Shown here piece by piece: positions 27,797 through 35,358 of a DNA stretch of 64,000 nt. The stretch's first letter is position 1; every line of letters begins with the position of its first letter. The stretch comes from Methylomonas albis (GTDB lineage Bacteria; Pseudomonadota; Gammaproteobacteria; Methylococcales; Methylomonadaceae), in NCBI RefSeq assembly GCF_014850955.1, contig NZ_JACXSS010000001.1, positions 2,418,001 to 2,482,000 of the forward strand. The letters run 5' to 3'. Both the position numbers and the translations under genes were made by a program. The notes beneath the pieces were generated by a model, which had not been told where the DNA came from, ran no database searches, and saw only the letters and a program-made list of their open reading frames with translations.

Positions 27797-27830
27797 GGTG
27801 TAAGAATTTTTGTGTAAACGATCATTAGGC
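27797..27830. mobile_element. Possible remnant of an insertion-sequence end
   Basis: The stretch GGTGTAAGAATTTTTGTGTA and the following bases resemble terminal inverted repeats of IS256-like elements as I remember them. No transposase frame or second end is visible nearby, so at most this is a relic. Low confidence. Confidence 0.25.
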
Positions 27831-27928
27831 AAGCCCATAAGATGAGCATAGCATGTGCCGAACGAAAGGAAGCGCATCAGTCACCATCTTATCGAGTTAA
27901 AAGATATTGACCACCGCGTTAGGTTCAA

Positions 27929-28807
27929 ATGCTTAAGCAGAAGCAGTTTTCACACAAGCATCATTTCGTCCCTAAGTTCTATCTTCGTGCTTGGTACGAT
28001 TGCGACGGCATGGGGTTTTGGTTGTACACACGAAATAAAGCCGGGAATATTGTATTGAAGCGTAGACCAGCTAAGTCGGTCGCTTACGTCAACGACCTGT
28101 ATTCATTCAAACCCGTAGGGCTTCCGTTTCTATCTCAGACTAGTTCTGACGAGCTAGAGCGTAACTTCTTTTCTAATATTGATGATGCGGCGGCGCTGAT
28201 CCATCAGAAGCTTATTTCTTCAAACATCAATTCGCTATCCGTTGACGATAGGCGAGTATGGTCGCTATTCATTAACTCTCTTCTTGAGCGAAGTCCGAAG
28301 CGAATTGCAGAAATCGAGCGATCTGTTAATGCTGCTGAGATCATAGAAGACCTTGTGCGGCGGCGACCGTCCTTGCAATTGCAGGAGATATTGAACAACC
28401 TCGATATAGGCGCTGTAGTACGAAACAACCTGCTTACCGCTCTAATAAACTATATATTTGATGAACAATTCATTGAGTACCTTACTCAGTTATGCTGGAG
28501 CACATTCGATCTACCAGATGGAGAGCACTTCCTAACGGGTGATTCGCCAGTAGTAGTGAACGGCGGCCTATCGGATAAGCCTATCCACTTGCTGTCTATT
28601 GCGTTGTCGCCAAGGCGCCTGCTTGTGATTCATACTTCTGACCCAAATTTTGACGAAAATTTCATTAACCAAATTGCAGTCATGCATAGTATTCAAGTCA
28701 CCACCCAAACCGAAAAATACTTGGTTTCATCCAGGAAGGTGATCGACGGACTGCATATCAAATATGAACAGGTGGTTAAACTGAAACTAACAAATCTGAA
28801 TATCTAG
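27929..28807 (+). CDS. DUF4238 protein
   Basis: 292 residues with the DUF4238 N-terminal pattern HKHHFVPKFYLRAW and a later FLTGDSPVV segment typical of the family. No signal peptide, membrane helix or well-known enzyme motif. Function unknown; DUF4238 genes are scattered, strain-specific and often in accessory regions. Codon use is closer to the chromosome than that of the neighbouring DUF2971 gene, suggesting the two were not acquired together. A 176-bp spacer with repeat relics separates them. Confidence 0.8.
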   Translation: MLKQKQFSHKHHFVPKFYLRAWYDCDGMGFWLYTRNKAGNIVLKRRPAKSVAYVNDLYSFKPVGLPFLSQTSSDELERNFFSNIDDAAALIHQKLISSNINSLSVDDRRVWSLFINSLLERSPKRIAEIERSVNAAEIIEDLVRRRPSLQLQEILNNLDIGAVVRNNLLTALINYIFDEQFIEYLTQLCWSTFDLPDGEHFLTGDSPVVVNGGLSDKPIHLLSIALSPRRLLVIHTSDPNFDENFINQIAVMHSIQVTTQTEKYLVSSRKVIDGLHIKYEQVVKLKLTNLNI

Positions 28808-28845
28808 CGAATCTATTAAAGAGCCCAGCGGAGCGTCATCCGCCG

Positions 28846-28893
28846 CCTTAGGATGCCTCTCGATGCATGACGCTATCGCTTATGCATCCTAGG
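28846..28893. repeat. Imperfect palindrome downstream of the DUF4238 gene
   Basis: CCTTAGGATGC (28846-28856) pairs with GCATCCTAGG (28884-28893), with one unpaired T, around a 27-base loop. It shares the CCTAGGATG core with the hairpin at 27754-27794, so both may belong to one repeat family flanking the DUF4238 gene. Confidence 0.4.
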
Positions 28894-29204
28894 ACTGCCG
28901 ACGATTATAGGGTGGCAAACGAACAGTTAGAGGTCATTGAAATTGCTTCAGCATGAGGCAGTTATTGACCGATAGCCGAACAAGCCTGCCAACAATACAT
29001 CAATCAATTGCATTCAAGTCCTGAGCGATTGGTTAGTGCCCGGCATGATTTTCTTTGGGGGATTAGAGATTTCCCCTTCATTCGGACCTTGACGCCTCGC
29101 GCTAATCGCATTGAGCTATTCGCGCAAACTCCCTTCGCTCGGACTCAGACTAAAACGCTGTATCGCATAGCTTAATAAGCTGGCGAGTAATACAGAAAGC
29201 TTTA
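28894..29204. other. Intergenic, no gene seen
   Basis: No convincing coding frame on either strand. A small hairpin (GGGG-ATTAGAGATTT-CCCC near 29066-29085) is the only structure noticed. Confidence 0.5.
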
Positions 29205-29560
29205 CGACGATAGTAAATCACCTTGTGCGCGAGATTAAACCCGTTGCGCGCTAGGCATTTTGCCTTGCGGGCGAATCAATTTGCCTCGCCCGCAAGGCTT
29301 TTAGGTTTAATCGCCAGGCTCGGCAGGCTTGCGCGCAAGGTAAAAATGATTGCGACGATAGCAAAATACCTCGTGCGCAAGCTCAAACGGGTTGCGCGCA
29401 AGGTAAAAAGCTTCGCGACCATAGCAAAATGCGTTGCGCGCAAGGCATTTCGCCCGGCGGGCGAATCAATTTACCTTGCCCGCAAGGCTTTTAGGTTTAA
29501 TCGCCAGCTTGGCAGGCTTGCGCGCAAGCTAAAAAAGATTGCGACGATAGCAAAAGACAG
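29205..29560. repeat. Two-copy 190-bp direct repeat with internal short repeats
   Basis: A block containing GCGAATCAATTT recurs with a spacing of 190 bp (29271 and 29461). The following roughly 95 bases are nearly identical: CCCGCAAGGC, TTTTAGGTTTAATCGCCAG, GGCAGGCTTGCGCGCAAG, GATTGCGACGATAGCAAAA. Within it a unit with GACGATAGCAAAAT recurs about four times and the palindrome TTGCGCGCAA several times. The block is open in one plus-strand frame (29223-29612), but that frame is low-complexity Arg/Lys/Ala sequence driven by the repeat and is not called a gene. Confidence 0.75.
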
Positions 29561-29612
29561 CGTGGGCGAGCTTAAATACTTTGAGCGGAGGGGCATCCAC
29601 CACGTTGGCTAA

Positions 29613-30087
29613 GCCTCTCGGGGTATGGCGCAATTGTGTATGTATTCCAAAAAGAGCAAGGCCATAAGGTGCGCTGACTATAGGGTACTGCCGTTAGGCG
29701 CACCGTATTGGGCTACCTGCCGCCCAATGGCTTTGAAAGGAAAATGGCAGCACAACAACCTATCTCGGTGTCCGAAAAAAGTTGACCACTACAGTCGGCC
29801 ATGGCTTGGGCGATCCGAGTCAGGGATTGAACGAGAAGACTGGCCAGAGCAGCCGAAGACGGGCACTTCAGGAGCGGAGCATGCCGCTTTCGGAACCCAA
29901 TTTTCCATCGGCGTGGAGGCGAATTCACCCACACGATCCTAATTTGCCAGCCACACACTCGATTTGACAGGCAGCAAATGAGTTTATAACTGTCTTTGAT
30001 CGGCATCCAGCGGCCATTTTTGAAACTATTTGGTGCGGGGATCAATCAATGTCATTATCCCAGCCCTAGTCTTAGAGGATCGCACAC
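29613..30087. other. Intergenic, no gene supported
   Basis: 475 bases with several short overlapping frames on both strands, none with a ribosome-binding site or recognisable protein. The sequence around 29840-29910 (a run with GCAGCCGAAG and CGCTTTCGGAA) has the flavour of chromosomal intergenic repeats, but no second copy was found in the window. Confidence 0.4.
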
Positions 30088-30219
30088 ATGAGTTTTGCTG
30101 CTTTGAGTCAAATATTTTTGTTTCTATTTTGGCCTGGGATTTTGCTGGCGATTTTGTACTTCATTGACAAGGAAAAGTTTAAACAACGCTTGAAGCGGTT
30201 TAAATTTAAAGATTGGTAA
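30088..30219 (+). CDS. Small membrane protein (43 aa), function unknown
   Basis: ATG at 30088 to TAA at 30219. The product begins MSFAALSQIF, continues as a hydrophobic helix (about 8-26, including FLFWPGILLAILYFI), and ends in a basic amphipathic tail with repeated Lys, Arg and Phe. A plausible ribosome-binding site AGAGGA lies upstream. The topology (one helix, positive cytoplasmic tail) resembles small membrane regulators or stress proteins, but no family is recognised. Confidence 0.55.
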   Translation: MSFAALSQIFLFLFWPGILLAILYFIDKEKFKQRLKRFKFKDW

Positions 30220-30381
30220 TTCGCAAGGCTGAGCGTATCCCTGTTTCGCCGAAGGGAGAAAGCAAACGATTACCCTACGTGCGCATATTGTCGAGTCATT
30301 GCCATCAGGTTTTTCACTTTCTCTGTCCGATGTTGGCCAGTTCATGGCTAGCATTGGCACCAGAAGTTGATGCGGTTTGAA

Positions 30382-30789
30382 TCACTTAAACAAACTGGGT
30401 TGCTGGGTATTGTTAACGGACATTAGTAAAGATTTAAAAATTTTAATCGCTTCTTTTAAAGAAGCCTCAGCAGCGACTGAATCACCGTTCTTAATTTGCC
30501 GACGTGCATTTTTAAGTGCGTTGGAACCGCGTTCTTTTTTTGCTTCAACCGAACACCTTCCCAAAATGTCGCTGGCAGAGCTCCGCGTGGCATCAATGTA
30601 ATTTTCCGCCTCATTCAACTTATGCTCAGTCACCGCTTTCAAGGCCGCTTCAAGGTTAACAATGGCATCGTTAGTCGCTTCGGTCGTCAACGCATTTTGA
30701 ATTTCTGTAAGCGCTGCAATAGGATTAGCAACGCCAAAAAACAGGACTAAAAAACCAACAAGCGGGTATTTTTTCAATCTAACGTTCAT
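30382..30789 (-). CDS. Exported helical protein, function unknown (135 aa)
   Basis: The N-terminus has a signal peptide: basic start MNVRLKKYP, hydrophobic core, and a likely cleavage after ANPIAA. The mature part of about 108 residues is rich in Ala, Asn, Glu and Lys and predicted mostly helical (ALTTEATNDAIVNLEAAL, ASLKEAIKIFKSLL), with one cysteine. It resembles small periplasmic helical-bundle proteins in general but no named family. It is alone between the small membrane protein and the LysR gene. Real coding is likely. Confidence 0.65.
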   Translation of the reverse strand: MNVRLKKYPLVGFLVLFFGVANPIAALTEIQNALTTEATNDAIVNLEAALKAVTEHKLNEAENYIDATRSSASDILGRCSVEAKKERGSNALKNARRQIKNGDSVAAEASLKEAIKIFKSLLMSVNNTQQPSLFK

Positions 30790-30840
30790 GTTCTTACCTT
30801 TTTATGTGTTGTTGTGTTCATGCTTAGAAATAACGAAAAC

Positions 30841-30861
30841 CAGGGGTCAGGTCTTGCAATC
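30841..30861. mobile_element. Possible relic of a REP-associated transposase element
   Basis: The phrase AGGGGTCAGGTCTTGCAAT is the kind of sequence found beside REP-associated tyrosine (Y1) transposase genes. No transposase frame is present here. Called from memory of the motif; low confidence. Just downstream lie small palindromes GGCAGA-ACTTGC-TCTGCC and ATGCCA-TTCA-TGGCAT. Confidence 0.3.
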
Positions 30862-31057
30862 GAGCATCCATAGCTAAACAGACCCGTCGTTGCACAAATC
30901 CCGGTCGTCGTCAGTTGGCAGAACTTGCTCTGCCCAGCAGCAGAATATGCCATTCATGGCATCAAAAGTTGAACATATTGTCTGACACAAATACTAAAAA
31001 AATCATTTCAAACGCTATGCCCCTTTTCTCTCACTAAGCCGCCCGATCCCAAATCCC

Positions 31058-31942
31058 CTACCGCTCAAAATACTCCAACAAAAAATCGATAAACGTGGTC
31101 AATTTGGCCGGATAAAAACGCCGTTGCAGATAAGTGGCGTAAATGGCTAGCGCCGGCCGGCGGTATTGCCTGAGGATCTCCACCAACTCACCGCTTTGTA
31201 AGTACGGTGCGACCGACAATCTCGGCGCCTGGACGATACCCATCCCCAGGGCCGCCGCCTGACACAATGCGCGCCCGTTGTTAGATGCCAGCACCCAGTC
31301 GGATTTGATTTTTTTCAATTCGCCATCGACATTAAACAGCCAAAACTCGCCGTGCGGGGTATCGACATAGTGCAGGCATTGGTGATTGCTGAGTTCGTCT
31401 ATGGTTTGCGGACAGCCTTTTTCCGATAAGTAGGCCGGCGAGGCATAGGTGCACAATTCGGTCTCGGCGATCTTGCGCGCTACCACGCCGGGGTCCAGGG
31501 TGTCGGTGACTAACAAGGAAATGTCGACGCTGCCCACCCGCAAGTTGGGTGGTCTATTATCCAGCGACATCAAAATCTTCACTTCGGGATAACGCTTTAA
31601 GTAGCTCTCGATGGCCGGCACCATATACATGCCGCCGAAATCTATCGGCGCACTGATCTTGATAGTACCTTTCACCCGTTCGCCCAACTGCGCGGTGGAC
31701 GCTTCCAAATCAGCCAAATCTTCCAGCAACTGTTTGCTGCGGTTGTAGTAGGCTTCGCCGGCACTAGTGAGGCTGAGGCTACGCGTCGTGCGGTGCAACA
31801 GCACCACGCCCAGGGAGGCCTCCAATTGCGCGATATACTTGCTGATCATCATCGTCGACAGCTTCAACTCTTTGGCCACCGCCGAAAAAGTCCCCAACTC
31901 AACGATTCGGCAAAACACCCGCATGTTGTTAAACTTATCCAT
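31058..31942 (-). CDS. LysR-family transcriptional regulator
   Basis: 294 residues. An N-terminal winged helix-turn-helix (FCRIVELGTFSAVAKEL, then LHRTTRSLSLTSAGEAYY) and a C-terminal substrate-binding domain. The CrgA/AaeR-like subgroup is suggested by the SAPIDFGGMYMVPAI segment. The start at 31942 (MDKFNNMRVF) is preferred to an ATG nine bases upstream because the family begins here. It is divergent from the carbonic anhydrase gene with about 150 bp between them, so it may regulate that gene and itself; the inducer is unknown. Confidence 0.9.
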   Translation of the reverse strand: MDKFNNMRVFCRIVELGTFSAVAKELKLSTMMISKYIAQLEASLGVVLLHRTTRSLSLTSAGEAYYNRSKQLLEDLADLEASTAQLGERVKGTIKISAPIDFGGMYMVPAIESYLKRYPEVKILMSLDNRPPNLRVGSVDISLLVTDTLDPGVVARKIAETELCTYASPAYLSEKGCPQTIDELSNHQCLHYVDTPHGEFWLFNVDGELKKIKSDWVLASNNGRALCQAAALGMGIVQAPRLSVAPYLQSGELVEILRQYRRPALAIYATYLQRRFYPAKLTTFIDFLLEYFER

Positions 31943-32095
31943 GACGCCCAACTATAAACTTAAAGTTTATATTTTATAAACTAATTAGCGTCTTTAAACC
32001 AGGATTCCGCAAAGCTACAATGCCGCCCGGAGATAGTCGTTACCTCGTCTGGCTTGTCGTTCAGGCCAGACGTTTTTTCACCCACCGAGGTTTTT

Positions 32096-32674
32096 ATGAG
32101 CAAAATCCACAACGAAGTACTGTTAGCCAACCGCGATTATGTATCCAGTTTCACCAAAGGCGATTTGGCTATGCCGCCGGCTCGTCAGTTTGCCATACTG
32201 ACCTGTATGGACGCCCGACTGGACCCCGCCAAATATGCAGGATTATCCGAAGGTGATGCCCACGTGATTCGTAATGCCGGCGGCCGCGCCAGCGACGATG
32301 CGATCCGCTCCCTGGTTATTTCCTACAAATTACTCGGTACCAAGGAATGGTTTGTGATTCATCACACCGACTGCGGTATGGAAACCTTTACCAATGAAAT
32401 CATGAGCGACTTGTTGTCCAGCAGCTTGAAAACCGCCAGCGTCGATGCCACCGGCTGGCATGATAGCGGTGCCGGCCCTGGCTCGACAGACGGTAAATAC
32501 ATCAACTGGCTGACCATCAAAAACCAAGCCGACAGCGTGCTGGAAGATGTTAAACGCATCAAAGCCCATCCACTGGTACCTGGCGACATCCCAGTATACG
32601 GTTATGTTTACGACGTAAAAACCGGCCGATTGATCGAAGTACCTGAAGCAACTGCAGCCGGCCAAGCCAGCTAG
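32096..32674 (+). CDS. Beta-class carbonic anhydrase
   Basis: 192-residue zinc enzyme interconverting CO2 and bicarbonate. Zinc ligands and partner residues are visible as CMDAR (Cys and the Asp-Arg dyad) and HHTDCG (His and Cys), with [15 protein letters not shown] between them. The ATG at 32096 is chosen because GAGG lies six or seven bases upstream; an earlier in-frame ATG would add residues unlike the family. Likely cytoplasmic, as no signal peptide is seen. In a methanotroph it could serve carboxylation reactions or pH balance. Confidence 0.92.
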   Translation: MSKIHNEVLLANRDYVSSFTKGDLAMPPARQFAILTCMDARLDPAKYAGLSEGDAHVIRNAGGRASDDAIRSLVISYKLLGTKEWFVIHHTDCGMETFTNEIMSDLLSSSLKTASVDATGWHDSGAGPGSTDGKYINWLTIKNQADSVLEDVKRIKAHPLVPGDIPVYGYVYDVKTGRLIEVPEATAAGQAS

Positions 32675-32697
32675 AGTCAGACTCCGCCGGGCCAACC

Positions 32698-32719
32698 GGG
32701 CGCTATGTTAATAGCGCCC
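32698..32719 (+). terminator. Hairpin after the carbonic anhydrase gene
   Basis: GGGCGCTAT-GTTA-ATAGCGCCC forms a perfect 9-bp stem 24 bases after the stop codon. The following sequence lacks a T-run, so termination efficiency is doubtful. Confidence 0.5.
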
Positions 32720-32999
32720 TGTACCGCGCAGCAATCGGGTTTACCAAGGCCCTAAATCGAAGAATCCGCCGTGTATCCTCATCCTGGGTAGTCTTTCGCA
32801 AAATCAGTGGCGCCCGTATCGGTTGCAGCAGACTAGCCGGCAACATCATCCTGCCCTTACCATTCTTGCCATCGCGCCCTGAGCACATGGTTACCGATGA
32901 CCCTGGAATCTGTAAGTATAAATGGCTAAAGTTGCACCCAACCTTGTTTTCAAACTGTACGGTTGCTATCGCGCGCGCTTAGCTTTAAGTTAAGCAACC
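32720..32999. other. Intergenic, nothing recognised
   Basis: A 61-codon frame on the minus strand (32703-32888) has no ribosome-binding site or recognisable product. No tRNA-like fold or repeat was noticed. Confidence 0.45.
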
Positions 33000-33332
33000 A
33001 TGAACAAATACAACAAGCTAATGTTCTGGATTCTTCTTGCTGGGCTGATTCTATTTACTGTCGCGTTTGGCATGCCTTTCTTGGCGCACATCAATTCCAG
33101 CAAGGTTCTTACGCTTGCCGGATGCGAACTTGCAGGCTTTGACAAGCAAGCGAGTTGCCCTGAAGGCGCCAACTTCGCAGCCCGTTTTATTCCCCTAAAC
33201 CATTGGATGTCGCTATTTTTAGCTCCCATGATGTTTATCAAACAGTTTTGGGACATCTTGCTGGCTTGGATTAGTCTTATTGCCTACTTTGGCTACAACG
33301 CAATCAAACGAAGACAATCAATCACGCGGTAA
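33000..33332 (+). CDS. Small membrane protein with two helices (110 aa), function unknown
   Basis: The N-terminal helix (about 8-28, MFWILLAGLILFTVAFGMPF) and a C-terminal helical pair around residues 72-101 (SLFLAPMMFIKQFWDILLAW) flank a polar segment with two cysteines (GCELAGFDKQASC) that could form a disulfide outside the cytoplasm. The C-terminus is basic (KRRQSITR). No recognised family and no good ribosome-binding site, but hydrophobic pattern and length favour a real gene. It stands alone between the carbonic anhydrase and the nitrate operon. Confidence 0.6.
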   Translation: MNKYNKLMFWILLAGLILFTVAFGMPFLAHINSSKVLTLAGCELAGFDKQASCPEGANFAARFIPLNHWMSLFLAPMMFIKQFWDILLAWISLIAYFGYNAIKRRQSITR

Positions 33333-33446
33333 GTAACCTGATTTGGTGCAATGGCGCGAGCACATTGCATTGAAGTAGCCCGCATATCCCAGCGATTATT
33401 AGAAACACCACTCTTTCCCGCCAATACCGTTAGGTTAAGCCGTTCG

Positions 33447-33489
33447 CTGAGCGGAGCCGAAGCGAATTGCCGGCTTCGGCTCCGCTCAG
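33447..33489. repeat. Palindromic repeat element (16-bp perfect stem)
   Basis: CTGAGCGGAGCCGAAG (33447-33462) pairs perfectly with CTTCGGCTCCGCTCAG (33474-33489). A related copy occurs at 49005-49047 inside the mxa cluster, and a more distant CTGAG/CTCAG relative at 56046-56139, so this is a dispersed chromosomal palindrome. Confidence 0.75.
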
Positions 33490-33704
33490 TCTGCGGATCA
33501 CCTTATCGAAAAACACTTAACTTAACGACATGGCCCTTTGCACCACGCATGTGCAAAAAAACGACTGCTGTTTCAATAGAGTGCATCATTTTAAATTCCG
33601 CCTAGGTGCATTAACTAAATCCAAAAAAAAAAATCTGTAAAATAAAATCGTAACTAAATGTTATTTAAAGATTTTTTATATAGAAATCAGCAAAATTATT
33701 AAAC
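33490..33704. other. Upstream region of the nitrate operon
   Basis: No gene. The part from about 33615 to 33700 is strongly AT-rich (A-tracts, then TTATTTAAAG and TTTTTTATAT), as expected just upstream of an activator-dependent sigma-54 promoter. I could not define an NtrC binding site by eye. Confidence 0.4.
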
Positions 33705-33720
33705 TGGCATCAGGTTTGCT
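33705..33720 (+). promoter_or_regulatory. Putative sigma-54 promoter of the nrt-nas operon
   Basis: TGGCAT-CAGGT-TTGCT matches the -24/-12 consensus (TGGCAC-N5-TTGCA/T), with the invariant GG and GC separated by exactly ten bases. Transcription would begin near 33731, at the upstream edge of the leader hairpins. Sigma-54 with NtrC is the usual general nitrogen control of nitrate assimilation in proteobacteria. Confidence 0.65.
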
Positions 33721-33734
33721 TAGAAATAAGCAAT

Positions 33735-33780
33735 ACTCCAGTGTAGGAGTCGTCAACAACTAACCCGCTCACTGTTGAGC
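33735..33780 (+). promoter_or_regulatory. Two hexaloop hairpins: putative ANTAR (NasR/NasT-type) antiterminator site
   Basis: First hairpin ACTCC-AGTGTA-GGAGT (33735-33750); second GCTC-ACTGTT-GAGC (33767-33780). Both loops are six bases with A at position 1 and G at position 4, the hallmark of RNA targets of ANTAR antiterminators such as NasR and AmiR. They lie between the sigma-54 site and a strong leader terminator, as in the Klebsiella nasF leader. No ANTAR gene is in the window. The motif is short, so sequence comparison is needed. Confidence 0.6.
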
Positions 33781-33789
33781 AATAAAGAC

Positions 33790-33843
33790 AAAGGCGTCTA
33801 TTGGCCGATTTGCATGCAGATCAGCCATAGACGCCTTTTTTTT
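33790..33843 (+). terminator. Leader terminator (attenuator) of the nrt-nas operon
   Basis: AAAGGCGTCTAT (33790-33801) pairs perfectly with ATAGACGCCTTT (33827-33838), with further inner pairing (GGC/GCC), followed by T's to 33843. It stands only 32 bases before the nrtA start codon and about 460 bases after the previous gene, so it is more likely a transcription attenuator in the nrtA leader than the terminator of an upstream gene. Confidence 0.8.
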
Positions 33844-33874
33844 GGCCGATTTTTCTCAATTGACAGGAACCGAC

Positions 33875-35269
33875 ATGAAACAGAACCGCATTTTCACCCC
33901 CAAGACAATTGCCGCCGCATTTAGCTCGGTCGTCGCGCTGGGCATATTAGGTTTTTCCAACCATAGCTTCGCCGCCGGCAAACCGGAAAAAGAAGATTTG
34001 AAATTCGGTTTTATCAAATTGACTGACATGGCACCGCTGGCGGTAGCTGCGGAAAAAGGTTTTTTTGAGGAAGAAGGTTTATTCGTGCAATTGGAAGCGC
34101 AAGCCAATTGGAAAGTAGTGATGGACCGGGTAATCAACGGCGAACTGGACGGCTCACATATGTTGGCATCTGCTCCCCTGGGTTACAGTGCCGGCTACGG
34201 CGCCAAGGCGGATCTCGTCTCCGCCTTCAGCATGGGCTTTAACGGCAACGCCATTACCGTTTCCAACGACATCTGGAAACAAATGAAAGCCAATGTCCCC
34301 ATGGAAGGTGGCAAGCCGGTACATCCGATTAAAGCCGACGCACTGAAGCCGGTTGTCGATAAATTTAAAGCCGAAGGTAAACCGTTTAACATGGCGATGA
34401 CTTTCCCGCCCGGTAGCCACAACGTCAAACTGCGTTACTGGCTGGCTGCCGGCGGCATCAATCCTGGTTTTTATGCGCCACCGCAAGATACCTCCGGACA
34501 AATCAATGCCGACGCCCTGTTGGCGGTCACCCCACCACCACAAATGCCAGCCACGCTGGAATCGGGCACGATTTTCGGCTACTGCGTCGGCGAACCCTGG
34601 AATCAACAAGCCGTGTTTAAAGGCATCGGCGTACCGGTGATCACCGACGAAGAACTCTGGAAAGATACGCCGGAAAAAGTCTTCGGCGTGACCCAAGCTT
34701 GGGCGGAAAAATACCCCAATACCTATTTAGCCGTCACCAAAGCCCTGATTCGAGCCTCGATGTGGCTGGACGCGGAAAACAACAAAAACCGTAAAGAAGC
34801 CATCGAAATGCTCTCGCAAAAACAATACGTGGGCGCGGATGTTGATGTATTGGCAGCTAGTATGAACGGCACCTTCGAATATGAAAAAGGCGACAAACGC
34901 GCCTTACCTGACTTCAATACTTTTTTCCGCCATGGCGCCAGCTACCCTTCATACAGTAGCGCGGTCTGGTATCTGACCCAGTTGCGTCGCTGGGGCATGA
35001 TCAATGAATATAAACCCGACAACTGGTACTTGGAAACCGCGAAAAAAGTCTATCGCCCTGACATTTACCTGGCAGCTGCAAAAGAACTGGTCGCAGAAGG
35101 CAAAGCCAAAGCCGAAGACTTCCCGGCCGACACCGGCATTAAACCTTCGCAAAACTTCTTCATCGACAAAATTCCTTTCGATGCCAACAAACCTAACGAT
35201 TATCTGGCCAAATTTCCGATAGGTCTGAAAGGCAAACAAACCGTTTCCGGCGGCAAAATCGTCGATTAA
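33875..35269 (+). CDS. nrtA: Nitrate ABC transporter, periplasmic substrate-binding protein
   Basis: 464 residues of the NrtA/CmpA family, which bind nitrate/nitrite or bicarbonate for an ABC importer. A Sec signal peptide (MKQNRIFTP...NHSFAA, cleaved near residue 34) precedes KFGFIKLTDMAPLAVAAEKG, the standard fold start. The context with nasA makes nitrate the substrate (inference). The ATG at 33875 has AGGAA seven bases upstream; an earlier ATG at 33842 overlaps the terminator. It is the first gene of an operon running to 44.66 kb, under the promoter and attenuator described upstream. Confidence 0.93.
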   Translation: MKQNRIFTPKTIAAAFSSVVALGILGFSNHSFAAGKPEKEDLKFGFIKLTDMAPLAVAAEKGFFEEEGLFVQLEAQANWKVVMDRVINGELDGSHMLASAPLGYSAGYGAKADLVSAFSMGFNGNAITVSNDIWKQMKANVPMEGGKPVHPIKADALKPVVDKFKAEGKPFNMAMTFPPGSHNVKLRYWLAAGGINPGFYAPPQDTSGQINADALLAVTPPPQMPATLESGTIFGYCVGEPWNQQAVFKGIGVPVITDEELWKDTPEKVFGVTQAWAEKYPNTYLAVTKALIRASMWLDAENNKNRKEAIEMLSQKQYVGADVDVLAASMNGTFEYEKGDKRALPDFNTFFRHGASYPSYSSAVWYLTQLRRWGMINEYKPDNWYLETAKKVYRPDIYLAAAKELVAEGKAKAEDFPADTGIKPSQNFFIDKIPFDANKPNDYLAKFPIGLKGKQTVSGGKIVD

Positions 35270-35358
35270 ACAAACTCTTGGTGGGTGCTCTAAACAGGAT
35301 GTGCAGTGGTGCAAGGACGCATCTTTTTTACCGAGCCAACGATACGCGAGACACAAAC

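Noticed and set aside
29205..29560. CRISPR array
   Set aside because: Repeats are of different lengths with only two long copies, and there are no regular spacers or cas genes.
29223..29612. 129-codon open frame rich in Arg, Lys and Ala
   Set aside because: It is produced by the direct-repeat block; the translation is a low-complexity repeat with no ribosome-binding site and no recognisable family.
29713..30045. 110-codon minus-strand frame in the accessory region
   Set aside because: No start signal, no family resemblance, and composition like the surrounding intergenic sequence.
32703..32888. 61-codon minus-strand frame after the carbonic anhydrase gene
   Set aside because: No ribosome-binding site, no recognisable protein, and it overlaps the hairpin at the end of the carbonic anhydrase gene.
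33716..33733. Hairpin TTGCTT-AGAAAT-AAGCAA considered as the first ANTAR hairpin
   Set aside because: Its loop lacks G at position 4, and it overlaps the -12 element, so it would not be in the transcript. The pair at 33735-33780 fits both points better.
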